6,647 bases of DNA from Aquiluna sp. (GTDB taxonomy: Bacteria > Actinomycetota > Actinomycetes > Actinomycetales > Microbacteriaceae): NCBI GenBank assembly GCA_016780945.1, contig JADHKY010000059.1, positions 1 to 6,647 on the forward strand, given 5' to 3'. The notes beneath the pieces are model-generated. The model was not told the DNA's origin and ran no database searches. It saw only the letters and a list, made by a program, of their open reading frames with translations. The position numbers and the translations under genes are program-made. Every line of letters begins with the position of its first letter. Position 1 is the first letter of the stretch. Of the stretch, positions 1 through 5,212 are shown piece after piece.

Positions 1-74
1 TCCTGCCAGATGATGCGAGTCATCTCATCGCCATCAAGCTCAACAACCTTGCCAACTACCTTGATTTTGCTCAT
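1..74 (-). CDS. icd: NADP-dependent isocitrate dehydrogenase, N-terminal fragment (runs off left edge)
   Basis: Only the first 24 codons plus two bases are in the window. They read MSKIKVVGKVVELDGDEMTR followed by IIWQ. The stretch VVELDGDEMTRIIW is the characteristic N-terminus of the eukaryote-type (IDH1/IDH2-like, homodimeric) NADP+ isocitrate dehydrogenase, which converts isocitrate to 2-oxoglutarate and CO2 in the cytoplasmic TCA cycle and makes NADPH. It differs from the E. coli Icd type and from the long monomeric type. The start is ATG at 74-72, with AGGAG four bases upstream, so the N-terminus is well fixed. The gene is divergent from the amylase, with 66 bp between starts. The remaining roughly 380 residues usual for the family lie outside the window, so active-site residues cannot be checked. 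Recognition rests on a short but distinctive motif. Confidence 0.88.
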   Translation of the reverse strand, partial: MSKIKVVGKVVELDGDEMTRIIWQ

Positions 75-78
75 TTTT

Positions 79-83
79 CTCCT
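79..83 (-). promoter_or_regulatory. Ribosome-binding site of icd
   Basis: On the minus strand the bases before the icd start read CAGGAGAAAAATG. AGGAG at 83-79 is a good Shine-Dalgarno match, with a short four-base spacer to the ATG at 74-72. It supports the chosen icd start. Confidence 0.75.
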
Positions 84-128
84 GAAATTACTGCGCACCT
101 GGCGCAAAGCCTCGCCTAGCCTATCGTT

Positions 129-134
129 TAGCAT
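129..134 (+). promoter_or_regulatory. Candidate -10 box for a leaderless amylase transcript
   Basis: TAGCAT fits the actinobacterial TANNNT -10 consensus. It ends six bases before the GTG start at 141, so transcription would begin at or next to the first base of the start codon. No Shine-Dalgarno-like sequence is visible between 121 and 140, as expected for a leaderless mRNA, which is common in actinobacteria. No clear TTGACA-like -35 is seen about 17 bp upstream (AAAGCC near 106-111), so the promoter may be weak or activator-dependent. TATCGT at 122-127 is a weaker alternative. Confidence 0.35.
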
Positions 135-140
135 TGAACG

Positions 141-1577
141 GTGCGTTTTCTCTCAGCTCTAGTCGGCTCAGTTCTCTCGGCAGCGACTCTGGTGGGGTGC
201 GCAAGTCAAACCGAAGCTCCAGAGCAGGCCCAGGCTGAAATTCGTTATGAATCCCTTGTTGGTGTCCAGCTGTTTATGTGGCCTTGGGACTCTATTGCTG
301 CTGAGTGCGAGTTTCTTGGAGAATCCGGGGTCGACTGGGTTTTAACCTCACCCCCTCAGGAGCACATCACCGGAGCTGCGTGGTGGACGGTGTACCAGCC
401 AGTCAGCTACAAAATCGAATCAAGGTTCGGAACTCGTGAGCAGTTTGCCAACATGGTTGCTACCTGCAGCGAGCAAGGGGTTGATGTCATAGCCGACGCC
501 GTAATCAACCACATGACCGCACAAACCTCTGGAACCGGTTATGCGGGAACTAAGTTCACCAAATACGAGTATGAGGGCCTTTACACTCGCGAGGACTTCC
601 ACAACTGCAACCTCACCCCCGATGACTCCATCAGTAGCTATAAAGATCTCGCGCAGGTCCAAACCTGTGAACTTCTAGCCCTGAGTGATCTCAACCAGAA
701 GCTAGAGAACGTCCAGAACCAGATCCTCACCTACCTAAACGACCTTCTGTCGCTGGGGGTTGCCGGCTTCCGGATCGATGCCGCTAAACACATGGCGGCA
801 AGCGACCTGAAGGTGATCATCGACCAGCTGCCCGAGGGAACCAGGGTCATTCACGAGGTAATTCGTGGTGGCGGTGAGCCAATCCAACCTGAGCAGTACT
901 TGGACTCCGGCGAGGTCTGGGAGTTTGACTACGCGAGAAACATGCGCAGCTATTTCAAGGGTGAGGTAATTACCCCAGCTGGATCAGCAATCAGGTTTAG
1001 GGACTTTACCCCCAGCATCCAGACCATTGCCTTTGTCTCGAACCATGACACCGAGCGCAACGGCGAAACCCTCAACTACAACGACGCTCGATACTTTGAA
1101 CTTGCCACCGCAATGATGCTCGCGGAGGACTATGGCCAGCCCATGCTCTACTCCTCTTACGCATTTCGTTCCCGCGATGCCGGACCCTACGAGACCGTAA
1201 AGGGCGTCGGACCAATCGACTGCAGCGGCGTGAGCGCACCAAAGGATGACTACAAGGCTGACGAGTGGATCTGCCAACACCGTTGGCAATCAACTATCAA
1301 CATGATTCGATTCCGCGACCAGGCCTCGGCTACCCCGGTAGTTGAAAAGTATCGCGAACGCGGTGTCTACGGCTTTGCCAGGGATGGCGTGGGCTACTTC
1401 ATAACCAACGTCTTCGACACCCAGGAGATGAGAGTAAGCGTGCCAACCACGTTGCCAGATGGTGAGTACGTAAACCTCATTGACGGCGAGAAACACCAGG
1501 TCGTTGGTGGAGAGCTGACTGCCACCCTGCCACCGATGAGCGCGATAGCACTGTTGGTGAGCGAAGCTAAGGACTAA
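141..1577 (+). CDS. Secreted GH13 alpha-amylase, predicted lipoprotein
   Basis: This is a complete 478-residue enzyme predicted to cleave internal alpha-1,4 bonds of starch- or glycogen-like glucans outside the cell. Residues 1-20 are a lipoprotein signal peptide with lipobox LVGC, so Cys20 would be lipidated and anchored to the outer face of the membrane. A short linker (21-36) leads to the catalytic barrel. The four GH13 regions are intact: DAVINH (119-124), GFRIDAAKH (209-217), E239 and FVSNHD (298-303). The predicted nucleophile is Asp213, the acid/base Glu239 and the third carboxylate Asp303. Calcium ligands Asn123, Asp183 and His217 align with those of pig pancreatic amylase. Six cysteines (56, 109, 156, 176, 361, 378) could form three disulfides. 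A beta domain ends the protein near 395-475; no starch-binding module is seen. The pattern resembles the actinobacterial subfamily GH13_32. The GTG start is fixed by an in-frame TGA at 135-137 and the intact signal peptide. Its stop overlaps the convergent ABC gene. Confidence 0.93.
   Translation: MRFLSALVGSVLSAATLVGCASQTEAPEQAQAEIRYESLVGVQLFMWPWDSIAAECEFLGESGVDWVLTSPPQEHITGAAWWTVYQPVSYKIESRFGTREQFANMVATCSEQGVDVIADAVINHMTAQTSGTGYAGTKFTKYEYEGLYTREDFHNCNLTPDDSISSYKDLAQVQTCELLALSDLNQKLENVQNQILTYLNDLLSLGVAGFRIDAAKHMAASDLKVIIDQLPEGTRVIHEVIRGGGEPIQPEQYLDSGEVWEFDYARNMRSYFKGEVITPAGSAIRFRDFTPSIQTIAFVSNHDTERNGETLNYNDARYFELATAMMLAEDYGQPMLYSSYAFRSRDAGPYETVKGVGPIDCSGVSAPKDDYKADEWICQHRWQSTINMIRFRDQASATPVVEKYRERGVYGFARDGVGYFITNVFDTQEMRVSVPTTLPDGEYVNLIDGEKHQVVGGELTATLPPMSAIALLVSEAKD
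1574..1577. other. Tail-to-tail overlap of amylase and ABC gene stop codons
   Basis: The amylase stop TAA lies at 1575-1577, and the stop of the convergent ABC gene, TAG on the minus strand, lies at 1576-1574. The genes therefore overlap by four bases. There is no intergenic space for a terminator, so any termination signal must lie inside the opposing gene. I see no hairpin with a T-tract within the nearest bases on either side. Confidence 0.9.
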
Positions 1578-3379
1578 ACCAGAGAGTCTTTCCAGGCCTT
1601 ATAGAGCTTGGCAAACTTTCCACTTCCAGCCGCCAAGATCTTCGGAGCATCGTCCTCAATGATCTTGCCGTGCTCCATTACTAGCACTCTGTCAGCAATG
1701 GAAACCGTGGAGAGTCTGTGAGCGATGATGACGGCTGTCCGACCTGCAAGCAGGGTCTTTAGTCCCCTCTGGACCATGCGCTCGGATGGAATATCGAGCG
1801 AAGATGTTGCCTCATCCAGAATTAGCACCGCCGGGTTAGCGAGGAAGGCTCGCGCGAACGAAATGAGCTGCCGCTGACCCGCGGACACCCTGCCACCTCG
1901 CTTATTCACATCGGTGTCATAACCCTCGGGAAGACTCAAGATAAACTCGTGGGCACCAACCGCCTTGGCGGCGGACATTACGTCCTCAATTGAGGCACCA
2001 GGCCTTCCAAGCTGGATGTTCTCCGCCACGGTTCCCGAGAACAGGTAGGCCTCCTGGGTCACCATCACAACCTCACGCCTAAGGTCCTTGTTGGAAATGT
2101 CCCTAACGTCTACCCCATCAATGGTGACATTGCCCAGACTTGGGTCATAGAAACGAGAGATCAGCTTGGCAAGTGTGGACTTTCCAGCCCCTGTCGTTCC
2201 AACCAGAGCAATGGTCTGACCCGCAGGAATCTCTAGGTCAAACTTGTGAAGGACTGTGGGGCCTGTCGAATACTTAAATTCAACGCCGTTGAAGTGGATA
2301 TGGCCCTTTGCGCTATCAAATTCGACTGGGCTCTGAGGCTCCGGAACCGAAGGTTCTTCCTCCAGAACACCTGAGATCTTCTCGAGGGCGCTGGCTGCCG
2401 ATTGGTAGGAGTTATAGAAGATTGCAATCTCTTCCATCGGGTCAAAGAACCTTCTGGCATACAAAATTGCTGCAGTTAAAACGCCAATGCCCAAGGAGCC
2501 CTCGAGAACCCTGTAGCCACCGACCAGCAAGACGGCTGCAACTGTGGCGTTTCCGATCAGGATCAAGCCTGGGTCGTAAATACCAAAGAGCTGAATGAGG
2601 TGGGCATTGTGACCGCGGTAGTCCTCGACGAGCCCGCCGAAGTGCTTCTCGTTGCGCTTTTCCTTGCGGAAGGCCTTCACCGCACGAATGCCGGTCATGC
2701 TCTCAACGAAGTACTGGATCAGGCGCGATGAGGCGACCCTCTGCTTGCGGTAGCCGCGGTTCGTCTTCACCTGGAACCAGCGAGTTAGTAGCGCCAGCGG
2801 CACCAAGGCTCCGAACAAAACCAGGAACGAAACTGGATCTAGCAGCAGTAGCGCAACCGCAGTGAAGAACATGAACATAGCTCCAATAGCAAGCTCATTC
2901 AGACCACCGGCAAGTAGCTCCGCAATCGACTCGAGATCCGAGGTCTGACGCGCAATAACGCGACCTGCGGTGTAGCGCTCGTGAAACTCAACCGAGAGCT
3001 TCTGAGTGTGAACAAACATCCGGTTTCTAAGGTCAAACACCACATTCTGAGCAAGCCTGGCCGTGATCATCAGGAAGTAGTAGGTCAGAATCGAGGTCAT
3101 CAGCGCAGCGGACAAATAGAGTCCAACCACAATCCAAAGCTCGTTGTATTCGCGCATGATCGCTCGAGGTAGAGCCCAGTCGATGCCCAAAGCAATCAGA
3201 GCGGGACCTGCAACCCTGATCGCGGTTGAGATAACACCCAAGAAGATTGCGAGGATTAGCCTCAGCCGCATCGGGGCAAGCAGCGAACCAAGCAGCCTCC
3301 GAGAGCGGGCCCTTACAAAGCGAGACTCCTCTTTGTTTAGGTCTGTGCGCTCCTCATCGTTAGTTCCGTAGAGACTCAA
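1574..3379 (-). CDS. ABC exporter half-transporter B (TMD-NBD fusion, canonical Walker B subunit)
   Basis: This 601-residue protein is predicted to pair with the product of the gene just upstream as an inner-membrane heterodimeric exporter; the substrate cannot be read from the sequence. After a charged cytoplasmic N-terminus (about 1-36), hydrophobic segments near 38-60, 80-105, 160-180, 182-200, 264-288 and 290-306 give the usual six-helix domain. The nucleotide-binding domain follows from about 355: A-loop Tyr370, Walker A GTTGAGKST (394-402), Q-loop Gln442, signature VSAGQ (498-502), Walker B VLILDE (518-523) with catalytic Glu523, and H-loop His554. The signature departs from LSGGQ (SAGQ), which points to a role in the weak ATP site of a heterodimer. 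The start is TTG at 3379-3377, overlapping the upstream stop, and is favoured by a GGAGGTGA site seven bases before it. Length is normal and no break is seen. Confidence 0.93.
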   Translation of the reverse strand: MSLYGTNDEERTDLNKEESRFVRARSRRLLGSLLAPMRLRLILAIFLGVISTAIRVAGPALIALGIDWALPRAIMREYNELWIVVGLYLSAALMTSILTYYFLMITARLAQNVVFDLRNRMFVHTQKLSVEFHERYTAGRVIARQTSDLESIAELLAGGLNELAIGAMFMFFTAVALLLLDPVSFLVLFGALVPLALLTRWFQVKTNRGYRKQRVASSRLIQYFVESMTGIRAVKAFRKEKRNEKHFGGLVEDYRGHNAHLIQLFGIYDPGLILIGNATVAAVLLVGGYRVLEGSLGIGVLTAAILYARRFFDPMEEIAIFYNSYQSAASALEKISGVLEEEPSVPEPQSPVEFDSAKGHIHFNGVEFKYSTGPTVLHKFDLEIPAGQTIALVGTTGAGKSTLAKLISRFYDPSLGNVTIDGVDVRDISNKDLRREVVMVTQEAYLFSGTVAENIQLGRPGASIEDVMSAAKAVGAHEFILSLPEGYDTDVNKRGGRVSAGQRQLISFARAFLANPAVLILDEATSSLDIPSERMVQRGLKTLLAGRTAVIIAHRLSTVSIADRVLVMEHGKIIEDDAPKILAAGSGKFAKLYKAWKDSLV

Positions 3380-3391
3380 ATGTTCACCTCC
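3376..3391 (-). promoter_or_regulatory. Shine-Dalgarno site and TTGA stop/start junction coupling the two ABC genes
   Basis: On the minus strand GGAGGTGA (3391-3384), a near-perfect anti-16S match, lies inside the last codons of the upstream ABC gene (Arg-Glu-Val-Asn-Ile-stop). The core GGAGG is seven bases from the TTG start (3379-3377). That TTG shares the bases TTGA with the upstream TGA stop (3378-3376). This arrangement normally gives translational coupling and fits two subunits needed in equal amounts. The strong site also decides the TTG as start of the second gene. Confidence 0.85.
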
Positions 3392-5151
3392 CGCTCCTTC
3401 TGCTCCTCGTCCAAAGAGGTGATCACGTAGCGGTAGTGCTCGCTTGTGCGGATCAGTTCCTGATGGGTGCCGAAGGCGGTTATCTTCCCGTCCTCCATGA
3501 GCGCAACCTTGTCCGCCAACATCACTGTTGAGGGTCGGTGGGCAACAATCAGTGCCGTGGTCTCCTTCAAGACATGCCTCAGGGCATCCTCGACCATAGC
3601 TTCGGTGTCAACATCGAGTGCCGATAGCGGATCGTCTAGGACGAGAATCCTTGGGTTTGCTGCCACGGCTCTTGCAAGCGCTAGTCTTTGGCGCTGACCT
3701 CCGGAGAGCGAGAGGCCCTCTTCGCCAATTGTGGTATCAAGACCGTCCGGCAGCTCATAGACGAATTGTGCCTGAGCGATCTCTAGGGCCTGCTTGAGGT
3801 CTTCCTCGGTCGCATCCGGGTTTCCAAGTAGGACGTTGTCTCTCACAGATGAGGAAAACAGGGTGGCATCCTCGAATGCCATGGCGATGTGGCTGCGGAG
3901 CTCGCCTCGAGACATCTCCCTGATGTCAAGGCCGTCTATGGTGATCGAACCGCTAGTGACCTCATAGAGCCTCGTGGTCAGTGCGGTGAGGGTTGTCTTG
4001 CCGCATCCGGTTAGGCCAATAAGTGCCACGGACTCACCGGGTTCAATCCTTAGGTCCACACCACTAATCAAAGCCTTGGAATCCGCGGAGGCATCCGGAT
4101 AGCGGAAGTGGACGTCATGGAACTCGAGAAGGCCCTTAGGGTCTGCGACCTGCTTCGGGTTCTCGGGATCAACAATCGGGTTCACCTCATCCATGACCTC
4201 AAAGAAGCGCTCGGTGGCGGTCTTCGCCTCAAGGGTGAAGGAGAGCAAGAAGCCAAGCGACTCTGTTGGCCACCTGAGCACCATCACCGTCGCGAAGAAG
4301 GCCACCAGGGTCCCAACCGAGACGTCCCCTTGAGCCACAAGCCAGACCCCAGCCAACATGGAGAGCCCGACCGCCAGCTCAGGAATCAGAATCAAATAGA
4401 GCCAGATATTGGCAACGGCTTTGGCCTTACGAATCTCGGTGGACTGAAGGTCGGAGGCCTGGTTCGAAAATTGGTGCGCGGCAAACACTCCGCGCCCAAA
4501 GGACTTTAGGACCCTAACGCCGTGAACTGCCTCTTCAACGCGGGTGGCCAAATCGCCCGATTGATCCTGAGACAACCTCGCGATGACCTTGTACTTTCCC
4601 TCGAAGAGGAACCCGGCGATCCAGATCGGAATCGTTGCCACAAAAAAGATAAGTCCCAGCCAGAAGTTGAAGGTGAAGAGAATTACGAGACCCACGATGA
4701 TCGTGATCAGGTTTGCCGTGAACAGCACAAGACCAAAGCTCATCCAACGACGAATTAGGTGGAGATCAGAGACCGCCCTGGAAAGTAGCTGCCCCGAGGG
4801 CCAGCGATCATGGAAAGCAACTGGAAGATCCTGAAGCTTCTCATAGAGCTTGTTGCGCATGTCAGCCTCGACATAGGTACCCGGGGTCAGCACCAACCAT
4901 CGCCTAAGCAGCACGAACAGTGCCTCCAGAACACCAAGAAACAGAATCAAACCGACCGCCGGCAAGAGCGCGTCAAGGCCCCCAGCGACCAGGGAATTCA
5001 CCAGATCCTGCAGTAGCTGCGGAATGGCGAGTGCAAACATGTGTGCAGCGATGCCGGCCAGCATCCCAAGGATCAACCTGGGTATGGCCTTCTTCGCAAA
5101 CGGCACCAGCCGCAAAAGAACCTTGAGAGTTCCTGATTCGGAATTTTGCAT
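3376..5151 (-). CDS. ABC exporter half-transporter A (TMD-NBD fusion, degenerate Walker B subunit)
   Basis: This 591-residue protein is the predicted partner of the downstream ABC protein. Hydrophobic segments near 23-46, 60-83, 137-160, 163-183, 247-273 and 278-303 form the membrane domain. The nucleotide-binding domain starts near 340: A-loop Tyr351, Walker A GLTGCGKTT (379-387), Q-loop position occupied by Glu427 (AFEDATLF instead of a Gln), a perfect signature LSGGQ (482-486), Walker B RILVLDD (501-507) with Asp507 where the catalytic Glu is expected, D-loop SALD, and H-loop His538. Asp in place of the catalytic Glu is typical of the non-canonical ATP site in heterodimeric exporters such as TM287/288 and BmrCD. 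The ATG start at 5151-5149 has GGAAG about six bases upstream. The gene lies 61 bp after purH on the same strand, so co-transcription with purH is possible but unproven. Multidrug, lipid or peptide export are all possible. Confidence 0.93.
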   Translation of the reverse strand: MQNSESGTLKVLLRLVPFAKKAIPRLILGMLAGIAAHMFALAIPQLLQDLVNSLVAGGLDALLPAVGLILFLGVLEALFVLLRRWLVLTPGTYVEADMRNKLYEKLQDLPVAFHDRWPSGQLLSRAVSDLHLIRRWMSFGLVLFTANLITIIVGLVILFTFNFWLGLIFFVATIPIWIAGFLFEGKYKVIARLSQDQSGDLATRVEEAVHGVRVLKSFGRGVFAAHQFSNQASDLQSTEIRKAKAVANIWLYLILIPELAVGLSMLAGVWLVAQGDVSVGTLVAFFATVMVLRWPTESLGFLLSFTLEAKTATERFFEVMDEVNPIVDPENPKQVADPKGLLEFHDVHFRYPDASADSKALISGVDLRIEPGESVALIGLTGCGKTTLTALTTRLYEVTSGSITIDGLDIREMSRGELRSHIAMAFEDATLFSSSVRDNVLLGNPDATEEDLKQALEIAQAQFVYELPDGLDTTIGEEGLSLSGGQRQRLALARAVAANPRILVLDDPLSALDVDTEAMVEDALRHVLKETTALIVAHRPSTVMLADKVALMEDGKITAFGTHQELIRTSEHYRYVITSLDEEQKEREVNI

Positions 5152-5212
5152 TTATCTCTTCCGCCACCCTAGGCAGCCTTACAGGCTAACAGAGCGCGGG
5201 CCCAAGAGATTC
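5152..5212 (-). other. Gap between purH and the ABC pair with a small inverted repeat
   Basis: This 61-bp gap holds the ribosome-binding site of the first ABC gene (GGAAG at 5162-5158) and a short perfect inverted repeat, AGCCT-TAC-AGGCT on the plus strand (5175-5187), with a 5-bp stem and 3-base loop. No run of T follows the hairpin in the minus-strand direction, so it is not a convincing intrinsic terminator. TAGCCT or TAAGGC could serve as a -10 box for the ABC genes, but no -35 supports either. I can assign no regulator. Confidence 0.3.

Larger units (their letters stand above)
75..140. other. Divergent intergenic region between icd and the amylase
   Basis: This 66-bp spacer must hold the 5' signals of both divergent genes unless they are read from further away. 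I see the icd Shine-Dalgarno site (79-83) and a TAGCAT box for the amylase (129-134). On the minus strand TAGGCT (123-118) could be a -10 box for icd, but no convincing -35 accompanies it. I found no strong inverted repeat that would mark an operator. The short spacer implies overlapping or back-to-back promoters. Confidence 0.5.

Noticed and set aside
2308..2598. A 96-codon plus-strand open frame opposite half-transporter B
   Set aside because: It is rich in Arg, Ser and Pro, as expected of antisense frames in moderately GC-rich coding DNA, and shows no recognisable domain.
4108..4509. A 133-codon plus-strand open frame opposite the ABC half-transporter A
   Set aside because: It is antisense to a well-supported gene, has a low-complexity charged composition, resembles no family I know and lacks a convincing ribosome-binding site; it is a shadow frame.
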